Assembly: GCA_963778845.1 (NCBI GenBank) | Contig: CAVZVW010000009.1 | Location: forward strand, 744,001 to 808,000 | From: CAVZVW01 sp963778845 | Lineage (GTDB): Bacteria; Actinomycetota; Actinomycetes; Actinomycetales; Kineosporiaceae | Reading direction: 5' to 3' | DNA length: 64,000 nt | Position numbers and translations under genes: made by a program | Shown here: piece by piece, positions 26,499-35,520 of the stretch | Position numbering within the stretch: position 1 is the stretch's first letter | Layout of the letters: every line of letters begins with the position of its first letter | The notes under the pieces: generated by a model | The model's input: the letters and a program-made list of their open reading frames with translations, nothing else | Told to the model about the DNA's origin: nothing | Databases searched by the model: none

Positions 26499-27923
26499 AT
26501 GTTCAGCAACGCCGATGACGTCCTGAAGTTCATCGCTGACGAAGACGTCAAGTTCCTCGACGTCCGGTTCTGCGACCTGCCCGGCGTCATGCAGCACTTC
26601 AACGTCCCCGCGCCGAGCTTCGACGCCGACGCCTTCGCGAACGGCCTGGCGTTCGACGGGTCGTCCATCCGCGGCTTCCAGGCGATCCACGAGTCCGACA
26701 TGAAGCTGATCCCGGACCCGAAGACGGCCTACGTCGACCCCTTCCGCAAGCAGAAGACGCTGGTGATGAACTTCTCCATCGTCGACCCGTTCACCGACGA
26801 GCCGTACAGCCGTGACCCACGCAACGTGGCGGCCAAGGCCGAGGCCTACCTGAAGTCCACCGGCATCGCCGACACGGTCTACTTCGGGCCCGAGGCCGAG
26901 TTCTACATCTTCGACGACGTGCGCTTCGAGACCAGGCAGAACGCCGGCTACTACTACATCGACTCGGTCGAGGGTGCGTGGAACACCGGACGCGCCGAGG
27001 AGGGCGGCAACCGCGGCTACAAGCCCCGGTACAAGGGCGGCTACTTCCCGGTGCCTCCGGTCGACCACTTCGCCGACCTCCGCGACGAGATGGTGACCGC
27101 GCTCGGCCAGGTCGGGCTCGAGGTCGAGCGTGCCCACCACGAGGTCGGCACGGCCGGCCAGCAGGAGATCAACTACAAGTTCTCCTCCCTCAAGCTCGCC
27201 GCCGACCAGGTGATGCTGTTCAAGTACGTCATCAAGAACGTCGCCTGGCACGCGGGCAAGACGGTCACCTTCATGCCGAAGCCACTGTTCGGGGACAACG
27301 GCTCGGGCATGCACTGCCACCAGTCGTTGTGGAAGGGCGGGGAGCCGCTGTTCTACGACGAGCGCGGCTACGGCGGTCTGTCCGACCTCGCCCGCTGGTA
27401 CATCGGCGGCCTCCTGCACCACGCGCCGTCCTTGCTGGCCTTCACGAACCCGACGGTGAACTCCTACCACCGCCTGGTGCCCGGCTTCGAGGCTCCGGTC
27501 AACCTGGTCTACTCCGCCCGCAACCGGTCGGCCTGCGTGCGCATCCCGGTCACCGGCACGTCTCCGAAGGCCAAGCGCCTGGAGTTCCGCGTGCCCGACC
27601 CGTCGAGCAACCCGTACCTGGCGTTCTCGGCGATGCTCATGGCCGGCCTCGACGGCATCAAGAACCGCATCGAGCCCCCGGCCCCGGTCGACAAGGACCT
27701 CTACGAGCTCCCACCCGAGGAGCACGCGCAGATCACCCAGGTGCCGTCGTCGCTGCCCGAGGTGCTCAACGCACTCGAGGCTGACTCCGACTACCTCACC
27801 GAGGGTGGCGTCTTCACCTCCGACCTCCTTGAGACCTGGGTCGACTGGAAGCGGGCCAACGAGGTGGACCCCATCCGGCTGCGGCCGCACCCGCACGAGT
27901 TCGAGCTGTACTTCGACCTCTGA
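26499..27923 (+). CDS. glnA: Glutamine synthetase type I (adenylylated form)
   Basis: The main ammonia-assimilating enzyme, forming dodecamers. It has the beta-grasp start FSNADDVLKFIADEDVKFLD, the active-site segments FDGSSIRGFQAIHESDM and GPEAEFYIFDDVRF, the ATP-binding KPLFGDNGSGMHCHQSL, NPTVNSYHRLVPGFEAPVNL and RIPVTGTSPKAKRLEFRVPD. The adenylylation Tyr is in KDLYELPPEE. Length 474 is normal. GGAGG lies six bases before ATG 26499. It is controlled at two levels: a GlnR box upstream and GlnE, encoded 1.6 kb downstream on the other strand, which adenylylates that Tyr. Confidence 0.95.
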   Translation: MFSNADDVLKFIADEDVKFLDVRFCDLPGVMQHFNVPAPSFDADAFANGLAFDGSSIRGFQAIHESDMKLIPDPKTAYVDPFRKQKTLVMNFSIVDPFTDEPYSRDPRNVAAKAEAYLKSTGIADTVYFGPEAEFYIFDDVRFETRQNAGYYYIDSVEGAWNTGRAEEGGNRGYKPRYKGGYFPVPPVDHFADLRDEMVTALGQVGLEVERAHHEVGTAGQQEINYKFSSLKLAADQVMLFKYVIKNVAWHAGKTVTFMPKPLFGDNGSGMHCHQSLWKGGEPLFYDERGYGGLSDLARWYIGGLLHHAPSLLAFTNPTVNSYHRLVPGFEAPVNLVYSARNRSACVRIPVTGTSPKAKRLEFRVPDPSSNPYLAFSAMLMAGLDGIKNRIEPPAPVDKDLYELPPEEHAQITQVPSSLPEVLNALEADSDYLTEGGVFTSDLLETWVDWKRANEVDPIRLRPHPHEFELYFDL

Positions 27924-27932
27924 GCCGCCGAT

Positions 27933-27987
27933 CTCCGGCGGGTTCTGGTCGCCTCGGCCGGCGCCAGGCGACAAGAACCCGCCAGAG
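27933..27987. terminator. Long hairpin after glnA1 (CGCCAGAG family, copy 1)
   Basis: Inverted arms of 22 bases (CTCCGGCGGGTTCTGGTCGCCT and its partner at 27966-27987, three mismatches) sit 10 bases after the glnA1 stop and before a convergent gene. There is no T-run. The right arm AGGCGACAAG...CGCCAGAGGTCGCG recurs at 53661. It could end transcription from both sides. Confidence 0.65.
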
Positions 27988-28019
27988 GTCGCGTCACGCG
28001 TCGGGCTTGCGGACCCCGG

Positions 28020-28727
28020 TCAGGCCGCGGGCGGGTCAGCCGGTGTGTAGCCCGTGCGGAAGAAGCCGCGGATCGGGTGCTTGATGTTCACGTTGTGCTG
28101 GATCGGCGTGCCGTGGGTGGGCGTTGCCGTGCTGAGCGAGATCTGCACCCCGTCGGCCTGGTCGTGACGGGTGTTCGGGTCGTACACGTGCAGCGTGAGC
28201 CGGTCGGCGTCCAGCTCGTACCCGTAGGCCAGGACCTGGTGGTTGTTGCCCAGCGCCTTGACGTTGACCCCCGCCACGGTGACCAGCCCGATCGGGCAGA
28301 GGCGACCGGCGTCCAGGTCATCCTTGATGTGCGGCCACTCCGAGTGCAGCGTCATCCACGTGACGCCGCGCACGACGAAGGGGCTGACCCCGACGTCGCC
28401 GTCGGGCGTCGCCATCCACCGCACGTACTTCAGGACGCCGCCGGGCACGTCCCAGCTGTCCACGAGCCGCCGCACGAGGAAGGTGAACAGCGGGCTGCCC
28501 TCCGCGGGGGGGGCTGTCAGGTCCGGCACCTCCTCATGGGCGGCGAGGTAGTCGCAGACCGCGAAGACCATGCCCCCGCACAGGCCGTTGCTCGCGTCCC
28601 CCACCGCCAGGACGCCCGCCGGGCCGAGGTCGACCTTGACGGCCGCCTCGTGCGGGAACGAGTTCGTGAAGCGCAAGCCGTTGGCACTGGGCATGAAGCC
28701 GGCCACTGTCGTCCTGATCGCTGCCAT
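28020..28727 (-). CDS. Hypothetical protein with papain-like Cys/His/Asn pattern
   Basis: A 235-residue protein of no named family that I can place. SNGLCGGMVFAVCDYL holds a Cys-Gly-Gly at the start of a helix, NHQVLAYGYELDADRLTLHVYDPN holds a His at a strand start and an Asp-Pro-Asn on the next strand. This order of Cys-helix, His-strand, Asn/Asp is that of papain-fold (C39-like) peptidases. LFTFLVRRLVDSWDVPGG lies between. No signal peptide is seen. ATG 28727 is the only good start. Peptidase activity is an inference from this pattern alone. Confidence 0.6.
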   Translation of the reverse strand: MAAIRTTVAGFMPSANGLRFTNSFPHEAAVKVDLGPAGVLAVGDASNGLCGGMVFAVCDYLAAHEEVPDLTAPPAEGSPLFTFLVRRLVDSWDVPGGVLKYVRWMATPDGDVGVSPFVVRGVTWMTLHSEWPHIKDDLDAGRLCPIGLVTVAGVNVKALGNNHQVLAYGYELDADRLTLHVYDPNTRHDQADGVQISLSTATPTHGTPIQHNVNIKHPIRGFFRTGYTPADPPAA

Positions 28728-28774
28728 ACCGACAGGATGCTGCACCCCACCGATCTCGTACACCCGATCGGGAC

Positions 28775-29383
28775 TCAGGGCTGGCCGGCCGACAGCGGCG
28801 GTGCAGCCGGCAGAGGTGTCACCGACAGGCCGGTGAAACCGACCTCGAAGCCGTCGCCGTCGGGCGAGGCGGCCATCGGCCCCACCATGACACCGGCTCC
28901 GGGTGGGAAGAACGCGAGGCGGTGGGTCTGCCAGCCCGCGCCGTCGAGGCTGAACTCCACCGTCAGAGTGTCGCCGTTGCGCGTCACGCGAAGGCCGAGC
29001 GTGTCCGGAGCGCTCTCGAGACGCGTGACGCTCCAGTCCGACACGTCCCGGGTGACCACCGTGCTCATCATGAATGCGCCATCGGCCAGCTCGATCCCGC
29101 ACTTCACCCACTGCCGCGCGTCCAGCCGCACCATGAGCCCGGCCTGGTCGTACTGGTCGCGGTAGCGGCCGCGCACGTCGACGCGCGCGGCGAAGTCGGC
29201 ACCCGCAGGCTGCCACAGGAGGTGCCCGTTGTCCCGCACGAATCCGTAGTGGGTCGTCCGCCAGAAGTCGGTGCCGGCATCGGTGACGAGCTCGACCGAC
29301 CCCCCGCCCGTGGACCACTGCCGTGGCGGGTTGAGCCAGGTGAGCTGCTCGAGGGAGGGCGCGATGGGAGTGTCGGGGGGCAT
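28775..29383 (-). CDS. DUF1349 (concanavalin-like) protein
   Basis: A 202-residue beta-rich protein. TWLNPPRQWSTGGGSVELVTDAGTDFWR, HYGFVRDNGHLLWQPAGADF, QYDQAGLMVRLDARQWVKCGIE and DWSVTRLESAPDTLGLRVTRNGD follow the DUF1349 pattern of a jelly-roll fold similar to carbohydrate-binding lectin domains. It has no signal peptide, so it is probably cytoplasmic. It lies 48 bases upstream of the papain-like gene on the same strand and could share its transcript. Ligand unknown. Confidence 0.82.
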   Translation of the reverse strand: MPPDTPIAPSLEQLTWLNPPRQWSTGGGSVELVTDAGTDFWRTTHYGFVRDNGHLLWQPAGADFAARVDVRGRYRDQYDQAGLMVRLDARQWVKCGIELADGAFMMSTVVTRDVSDWSVTRLESAPDTLGLRVTRNGDTLTVEFSLDGAGWQTHRLAFFPPGAGVMVGPMAASPDGDGFEVGFTGLSVTPLPAAPPLSAGQP

Positions 29384-29493
29384 CCCGCGAGTGTGCCCGA
29401 CGGCGCCCCCGGACGGCGTCGGGACGGCGCCGCCGGACCACGCCCCCGGGACACGCCCCCGAACGGCGTCGGGGCGGTGGCCCCCGGTCCGGC

Positions 29494-32400
29494 TCAGCCG
29501 TAGAAGATCCGCTCGACGACCGCCCGAGCACGGCGGGTGACGCGCTGGTAGTCGTCGTCCAGGATGCCCGCGGACGCGGGCGGGTAGCCGACGATACGGG
29601 CTACGCCGTCCAGCTCGCGCACGTTCGTCGGCAAAGCGTCGGCGGGCCGGCCCCGCCACAGGACTGTGGCGTTGCGCACCCGTGACGCCAACCTCCAGGC
29701 GGCCTCGAGCACCTCGGCGTCCACCTGCTGCACGAGACCGGCCTCGGCGGCGGCGGCGAGCCCCGCCATCGTCGAGGGGGTCCGCAGGGCGGGGACGTCG
29801 TGGGCATGGCGCAGCTGCAGCAGCTGAACGGTCCACTCGATGTCGGCAAGCCCCCCGCGGCCGAGCTTGAGATGCCGGTGCGGGTCGGCCCCGCGCGGCA
29901 GCCTCTCGGCCTCCACCCGCGCCTTGATACGCCGGATCTCCCGCACGGCGAGGTCACCGATCCCGCCGTCGGGCCAGCGCAGGGGGTCGACCATCTCGAC
30001 GAAGCGTTCGGCGAGGTCAGCCTCGCCCACCACGGGGACCGCGCGGGTGAGGGCCTGGGCCTCCCAGGGCGAGGACCAGCGCGCGTAGTACTCCGCGTAG
30101 GAGCTGAGGGTGCGCGTGAGGGGGCCGTTGCGTCCCTCGGGCCGCAGGTCGGGGTCCACGTCGAGGGCCGGCTCGGGCCCGGGCTGGCTCAGCATCCGCC
30201 GCAGCTCGCTCAGCACGGCGAGGGCGGCGTCCTGCGCATCCTTCTCCCCCGCACCGGGCAGCGGGTCGTGGACGAAGATGACGTCGGCGTCGCTGCCGTA
30301 GCCCAGCTCGCTGCCCCCGAGCCGGCCCATGCCCACCACCAGCACCCGGGTGGGCAGCGGCTCGCCGAGCCTGTTCTGGACCGCCATGGTCGCCGCCTGC
30401 AGCCCGCCCGTCAGCGCCGCGACCGCGGCGTCGCTGAGACCGCGCCCGACGGCGTCGAGGTCGGCGAGCCCGACGATGTCGGCGATCCCGATGCGCAGGA
30501 TCTCGCGGCGGCGGACGGCGCGAGCCGTCAGGGCGACCGCCTCGGGGTCGTCGTGGCGGCTGGAGCCCGAGAGGACGGCGGCCAGCGTCTCCGCGCGCGA
30601 GCGCGGCGCCAGCGCGGCGTCGTCCCCGAGCATCGCGACAGACTCCGGGGCACGCTCGAGCAGCTCGGCCACGAGCCGGCTGGAGGAGAGCACGTGTGCC
30701 ATCCGCTCGGCCGCCGCACCGGAGTCGCGCAGCATCTTCAGGTACCAGTGCGTGGTCCCGAGCTGGTCGCTGACCCGCCGGAACGCCAGCAGCCCGGCGT
30801 CGGGGTCGGCACCGTCGGCGAACCAGCCGAGCATCACCGCCAGCAGCTGACGCTGGATCGCCGCCCGGCGGCTCACCCCGGCCGTCAGCGACCCCAGGTG
30901 GCGCATGGCGCCCTCGGGGTCGCGGTAGCCCAGGGCCGCCAGCCGCGCGTGGGCGGCCTGGGGGGTCAGGCGGACCTCGTCGGTGCTCAGCCGCGCGGCG
31001 GCGGCGAGCAACGGGCGGTAGAACAGCTTCTCGTGCAGCCGGCGCACCTCCAGCGCGTGCCGGCGCCACAGGTCCACCAGCTCCGCACCCGGCTCGGCGA
31101 CGAACCCGAAGGTGCGGCCGAGCCGCCGCAGGTCGGCCTCGCCGTCCGGGACGACGTGGGTGCGCCGCAGCCGGTGCATCTGGATGCGGTGCTCCAGGGT
31201 GCGCAGCATCCGGTAGGCGCGGTCGAGCTCGGCGGCGTCGTCGCGGCCCACGTAGCCGAACGTGCTGAGAGCCTCCAGCCCGTCGAGGGTGTTGCCCGTG
31301 CGCAGCCGAGCGTCGACCCGCCCGTGCACCAGCTGCAGGAGCTGCACGCTGAACTCGACGTCGCGCAGCCCGCCGGGGCCGAGCTTCAGCTGCCGGTCGG
31401 CATGTGCCGCGGGGACGTTCTGCTCCACGCGCCGGCGCATGGCCTGCACGTCCTCGACGAAGTTGGGCCGCTCGGCCGCCTGCCACACCAGAGGCATGAT
31501 CGCGTCGAGGTAGGCCTGCCCGAGCGCTGCGTCACCCGCGACCGGGCGCGCCTTCAGCAGTGCCTGGAACTCCCAGGTGACCGCCCATCGCTGGTAGTAC
31601 GACAGATGGCTGGCGACGGTGCGGACCAGCGGGCCCTGCGTGCCCTCGGGGCGCAGGGCGGCGTCCACCGGCCACAGCGTGCCCTCGGCGGTGGCCGCCG
31701 AGCAGGCGCGGGCCAGTCCCGCGGCGAGCCGGGACCCGGTCTGCATGGCACCGGCCGCGTCGTCCACCCCGGGGGCGGGCTCGACGACGTAGATGACATC
31801 GACGTCGCTGACGTAGTTCAGCTCCCGCCCCCCGGTCTTGCCCATGCCGATGACGCTGATCCGGCAGGGCGGCGCACCGGCGGGGAGGTCGGCCCGGGCG
31901 ATGGCCAGACCGGTCTCCAACGCGGCCGCGGCGAGGTCGGCGAGCGCCACCGAGACGGCCGGCATCGCGACTGCCGGGTCCGGCGCGGTGAGGTCGCGCC
32001 CGGCGATGCCGAGCAGCCTGCGCCGGTAGGCGACCCTCAGGGCGTCGAGCGCCTTCGCCTGCGGCAGCGTGGCGACGGGCTCACGAGCCTGCGGGTCGGC
32101 CCTCACGGCGTGCAGCAGCTCGTCGCGCATCGCCTCGGCGCCGGCGCGTGCCGCCGCGCCCGGGTCGGGCGGCGACCCGGCCGAACCCGACTTTGCGGCT
32201 GCAACGTCGTCGAGCAGCGCCGTCCAGTGCCCGGGATGGCGCGCGAGGTGGTCCCCCAGAGCCGCGGAGGCCCCGAGGACGGCGAGCAGGCGGTCGCGCG
32301 CCGTCCCCCCGGAGCGCAGCACGGCCAGCAGCTGGGCAAGCTGTGCGGCCTTCGGTTGGCGGTGGGCGTGTAGGCCCTCACCGAGCCGCACCAGCGCCGC

Positions 32401-32589
32401 GAGAGCGAGGTCGGGGTCGGCCACCGCGCCGAGTGCGACGAGCACGCCGTCGTCGAACAGGTCCTCGAGCGGGTCGACAAGTCCGGCCAGCGCCGGTTCG
32501 GCGAGCATGGCCTGGGCGCGCTCGGGGTCGGCGAAGCCCAGGCGAACCAGTCGCCCCGCCAGGCTGGCCTGCCGCGGTGACGTGCTCAC
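29494..32589 (-). CDS. glnE: Bifunctional glutamine synthetase adenylyltransferase/deadenylase
   Basis: This 1031-residue enzyme adds or removes AMP on the Tyr of GlnA according to nitrogen status. It has two nucleotidyltransferase domains: the first with GMGKTGGRELNYVSDVDVIYV and the second with GMGRLGGSELGYGSDADVIFV, both keeping the GS/D-x-D metal motif. Each is followed by a GlnE-type helical domain (KLGPGGLRDVEFSVQLLQL and KLGRGGLADIEWTVQLLQL). The frame is intact over its whole length. It reads GTG at 32589. It lies beside an amidotransferase and glnA2. Confidence 0.95.
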   Translation of the reverse strand: MSTSPRQASLAGRLVRLGFADPERAQAMLAEPALAGLVDPLEDLFDDGVLVALGAVADPDLALAALVRLGEGLHAHRQPKAAQLAQLLAVLRSGGTARDRLLAVLGASAALGDHLARHPGHWTALLDDVAAAKSGSAGSPPDPGAAARAGAEAMRDELLHAVRADPQAREPVATLPQAKALDALRVAYRRRLLGIAGRDLTAPDPAVAMPAVSVALADLAAAALETGLAIARADLPAGAPPCRISVIGMGKTGGRELNYVSDVDVIYVVEPAPGVDDAAGAMQTGSRLAAGLARACSAATAEGTLWPVDAALRPEGTQGPLVRTVASHLSYYQRWAVTWEFQALLKARPVAGDAALGQAYLDAIMPLVWQAAERPNFVEDVQAMRRRVEQNVPAAHADRQLKLGPGGLRDVEFSVQLLQLVHGRVDARLRTGNTLDGLEALSTFGYVGRDDAAELDRAYRMLRTLEHRIQMHRLRRTHVVPDGEADLRRLGRTFGFVAEPGAELVDLWRRHALEVRRLHEKLFYRPLLAAAARLSTDEVRLTPQAAHARLAALGYRDPEGAMRHLGSLTAGVSRRAAIQRQLLAVMLGWFADGADPDAGLLAFRRVSDQLGTTHWYLKMLRDSGAAAERMAHVLSSSRLVAELLERAPESVAMLGDDAALAPRSRAETLAAVLSGSSRHDDPEAVALTARAVRRREILRIGIADIVGLADLDAVGRGLSDAAVAALTGGLQAATMAVQNRLGEPLPTRVLVVGMGRLGGSELGYGSDADVIFVHDPLPGAGEKDAQDAALAVLSELRRMLSQPGPEPALDVDPDLRPEGRNGPLTRTLSSYAEYYARWSSPWEAQALTRAVPVVGEADLAERFVEMVDPLRWPDGGIGDLAVREIRRIKARVEAERLPRGADPHRHLKLGRGGLADIEWTVQLLQLRHAHDVPALRTPSTMAGLAAAAEAGLVQQVDAEVLEAAWRLASRVRNATVLWRGRPADALPTNVRELDGVARIVGYPPASAGILDDDYQRVTRRARAVVERIFYG

Positions 32590-32622
32590 GGCGCCACCGT
32601 AGCCGCCGGGCTCACCCGCCGG

Positions 32623-33486
32623 TCAGGCCGCCGGCAGCCGGGCGGCGAGCACGGCAGCGAAGGCGTGGGCGTGCACCGTGGCGACCTCGGCCTGGTGGTC
32701 CTCGGTGCTCACCATCTGCGCAGCCAGCTGTGCCGGGTCACGGCCGCTGCCCCGCACGCTGCCGTGGCCGTCGCGGATCCAGTCCGCGAAATCGGGCTGT
32801 GTGACCTCGGGGTGGTACTGCAGGCCCCACGCCGCCTCGCCGAGCCGGAAGGCCTGGTGCGGGTACGACTCGCCAGAAGCCAGCGGCACCGCGCCCGCGG
32901 GCAGGGTCACCACCGCGTCCTGGTGCCACTGCGGCACACTGACCGTCGCGCCGAACCGCTCGCGGACGCCGCTGAGGAGCCGGTCGTGCCCGGCCGCCTC
33001 GAGCAGGTGGACGTCGACCATCCCGACCTCGAGACCGGCCCCGCCGCGCTCGACCCGGCCCCCTGTGGCCACCGCCAGCAGCTGCGCCCCGAGGCAGATG
33101 CCCAGCGTCGGCAGCCCCTGCTCGACCGCGCCGTCGAGCAGCCAGCGGGTCGCAGGCAGCCACGGCGCGGCGTCGTCGTCCGTCGCCCCCATCGCCCCGC
33201 CGAGGACGACGAGCCCCGCGAAACCCGCGAGGTCGAGGGGAAGGCCCTGCCCCAGGTAGGGCCTACGGCAGTCCAGCGTGGCGGTCGCCGCGAGGATCGG
33301 CTCCAGGCGGCCGAGGCTCGCGTCGTCCTCGTGCTCGATCACCAGCAGCCGCGGGGCGTCGTCGGTGCCTGGTCCCGACGAGCTCGCCGGGTCGGCACGG
33401 GGGTCGACACGAGGGTCGGCACGAGGGTCGGCACGGGGGTCGGCACGGGGGTCGGCACGAGGGTCGGCACGGTCGTCGGCGGTCAC
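32623..33486 (-). CDS. Class I glutamine amidotransferase-like protein
   Basis: A 287-residue protein of the GATase1/GMP-synthase-like family. LVVLGGAMGATDDDAAPWLP, the nucleophile elbow GICLGAQLLAVATGG with catalytic Cys, and YHPEVTQPDFADW with the catalytic His-Glu are all present, so glutamine hydrolysis is likely. The first ~30 residues are DPRA repeated seven times in a 12-base array and look disordered. The GTG at 33486 opens the repeat; a start further in is possible but I see no better one. Position between glnE and glnA2 suggests a link to glutamine turnover. Ammonia acceptor unknown. Confidence 0.82.
   Translation of the reverse strand: MTADDRADPRADPRADPRADPRADPRVDPRADPASSSGPGTDDAPRLLVIEHEDDASLGRLEPILAATATLDCRRPYLGQGLPLDLAGFAGLVVLGGAMGATDDDAAPWLPATRWLLDGAVEQGLPTLGICLGAQLLAVATGGRVERGGAGLEVGMVDVHLLEAAGHDRLLSGVRERFGATVSVPQWHQDAVVTLPAGAVPLASGESYPHQAFRLGEAAWGLQYHPEVTQPDFADWIRDGHGSVRGSGRDPAQLAAQMVSTEDHQAEVATVHAHAFAAVLAARLPAA
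33390..33473. repeat. 12-bp in-frame tandem repeat, seven units
   Basis: Seven units of the type GGTCGGCACGGG code for DPRA/DPRV at the N-terminus of the amidotransferase. The unit length keeps the frame whatever the copy number. Confidence 0.9.
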
Positions 33487-33604
33487 AGATGCGGACGCTA
33501 GCGCCTCCCCCGCCTTCCGGTCACGGCTCGTCCGCGACCGGCTGCCCGCCGGCGCAGGCGGCAGGCCCGCTGCTGCCCGCCTGCTGCTGGCTGCTCGCCG
33601 CCGG

Positions 33605-34944
33605 CTACAGGGCCGGCAGGTAACGACTGCAGCTCGAACGGCGTCACCTGGTGGCGGTACTCGGCCCACTCCTGCCGCTTGTTGCGCAGGAAGTAGTCGA
33701 AGACGCCCTCGCCGAGGGTCTCGGCGACCAGCTCGGACTCCTCCATGACGGCGATCGCGGAGTCCAGGCTGGTCGGCAGCGGGCGGATGCCGAGCGCGCG
33801 GCGTTCGGAGTCGGTGAGCGACCACACGTCGTCCTCGGCACCGTCGGGCAGGTCGACGGCGTCCTCGATGCCCTTCAGCCCGGCAGCGAGGATCAGCGCG
33901 AAGGCCAGATAGGGGTTGCACGCGCTGTCGATCGAGCGGTACTCGATGCGGGTGGAGTTGCCCTTGCCCGGGCTTGTACATCGGCACGCGGATCAGGGCC
34001 GACCGGTTGTTGTGCCCCCAGCACACGTAGCTCGGCGCCTCGCCGCCGCCCCAGAGCCGCTTGTAGGAGTTCACCCACTGGTTGGTGACCGCGGTGATCT
34101 CCCCCGCGTGCCGGAGCAGCCCGGCGATGAAGTGCCTGGCGCTCTTGCTCAGCTGGTACTGCGAGCCGGCCTCGTGGAACGCGTTGCGGTCGCCCTCGAA
34201 GAGGGACAGGTGCGTGTGCATGCCCGAGCCGGGGTGCTGGGCGAAGGGCTTGGGCATGAAGGTGGCGTAGGTCCCCTGCTCCGAGGCGACCTCCTTGACC
34301 ACCGTGCGGAAGGTCATGATGTTGTCCGCGGTGCTGAGGGCGTCGGCGTAGCGCAGGTCGATCTCGTTCTGCCCCGGGCCGCCCTCGTGATGGCTGAACT
34401 CCACGGAGATGCCCATCGACTCCAGCACCGTGATGGCCGCACGCCGGAAGTCGTGGGTGGTGCCATTGGGGACGTGGTCGAAGTAGCCGGCCTGGTCGAC
34501 CGGCTCCGGCTCCTGGCCGGGGAGGAACCCGTCCTTGACCAGGTAGAACTCGATCTCGGGGTGGGTGTAGAAGGTGAGTCCGTGGCCGGCCGCCTTGGCC
34601 AGCGCCCGCTTGAGCACGTACCGGGGGTCGGACAGGGCGGGCTCGCCGTCCGGGGTGAGGATGTCGCAGAACATCCGGGCAGTGCCCTGGTGGTCACCGC
34701 GCCAGGGCAGCACGGCGAACGTGGAGGGGTCGGGCTTGACCAGCATGTCGGCCTCGTAGACCCTCGCGAGTCCCTCGATGGCCGATCCGTCGAAGCCGAT
34801 GCCCTCGCTGAAGGCGCCTTCGAGCTCGGCCGGCGCCACGGCCACCGACTTCAGGCTGCCGAGCACGTCGGTGAACCACAGCCGGACGAACCGGATGTCG
34901 CGCTCCTCGATGCTGCGGAGAACGAACTCCTGCTGCCTGTCCAT
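33605..34944 (-). CDS. glnA2: Glutamine synthetase family protein GlnA2, two frameshifts
   Basis: A second type I glutamine synthetase, 446 residues when joined. It has FVLRSIEERDIRFVRLWFTD, FDGSAIEGLARVYEADM, HPEIEFYLVKDG, FSHHEGGPGQNEIDLRYADA, KPFAQHPGSGMHTHLSLFEG and NNRSALIRVPMYKP. A +1 shift in a G run near 33975 and another near 33620 move the C-terminal parts (LTDSERRALGIRPLPTSLDS, LGEGVFDYFLRNKRQEWAEY) out of frame; the conserved end is a TAG at 33605. The start ATG 34944 has GAGAGGG upstream. It lacks the Tyr adenylylation motif of GlnA1 in the visible part, as usual for GlnA2. Confidence 0.9.
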
Positions 34945-35520
34945 GCGGCCCTCTCGACGTCGGTCGACTCCTGCGCTGCGGGCCACCCGCGGACGCCGCC
35001 GCGGCGGACGACCGGTCGGGGGCGGCCTGGCCCGTCGTGAGTCTTGCCGCCTCGTGTTACGCGGTGGTTACACGGGGGCTCCTGGTCCACGGGCAGCTGT
35101 CGGCCCCCCCGTGGCGGCAGCGGGACGCAGGCAGCACAAACCCGAGCGTGGACGTGACGGTGGACCGATCTGGGGGTGACCACCCCCACCGCGTCCACCA
35201 TCACGTCCACACTCGATGTGCCAAAGTCGCCGTCCTGTCCACGCTCGAACGCCGAACGGTCAACCATCGCGCTGTCGGCTCCAGGAACCACGAGCACCAC
35301 GTTGTCCACCCGCGAGAGCGGCGAGCGTCCGGTCAGGGGAGGGCCATCGAGGCGGTGTCACATCCCTCGAAGCGAGCTGACGCCGCAACCGGGCGACACC
35401 CCAACACGCGATCACGGCGACCACCCGACGTCACCCGGCGAGGGCCTCGCATGCGACGGCGACCGGCGCCCCCGCCCGTGCCAACGGCACTCAGGCACCC
35501 CCGGACATAGGCTGGTGGAC
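34945..35520. other. 576-base region between divergent glnA2 and nadE, no gene
   Basis: No frame looks like a protein. It holds a large nested palindrome (35144-35214), scattered GTGGAC/GTCCAC hexamers (35149, 35160, 35193, 35205, 35238, 35303) and two GTTAC elements six bases apart at 35056-35071. The latter resemble half of a GlnR box for glnA2 but lack the GAAAC halves, so I rate this weak. Confidence 0.6.
35144..35214. repeat. Nested inverted repeat (cruciform-type) upstream of nadE and glnA2
   Basis: Outer arms of 22 bases at 35144-35165 and 35193-35214 pair with two mismatches. Inside, GGGGGT and ACCCCC (35172-35187) form a second hairpin. Each outer arm contains two GTGGAC-type hexamers. 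The structure is far from both genes (about 200 and 307 bases), so it may be an operator cluster or a structural element. Confidence 0.8.

Noticed and set aside
29800..32373. An 857-residue plus-strand ORF over glnE
   Set aside because: Shadow of the intact glnE reading frame; composition is not protein-like.
35056..35071. GlnR box for glnA2
   Set aside because: Only two GTTAC elements with six-base spacing are present and the GAAAC half-sites are missing.
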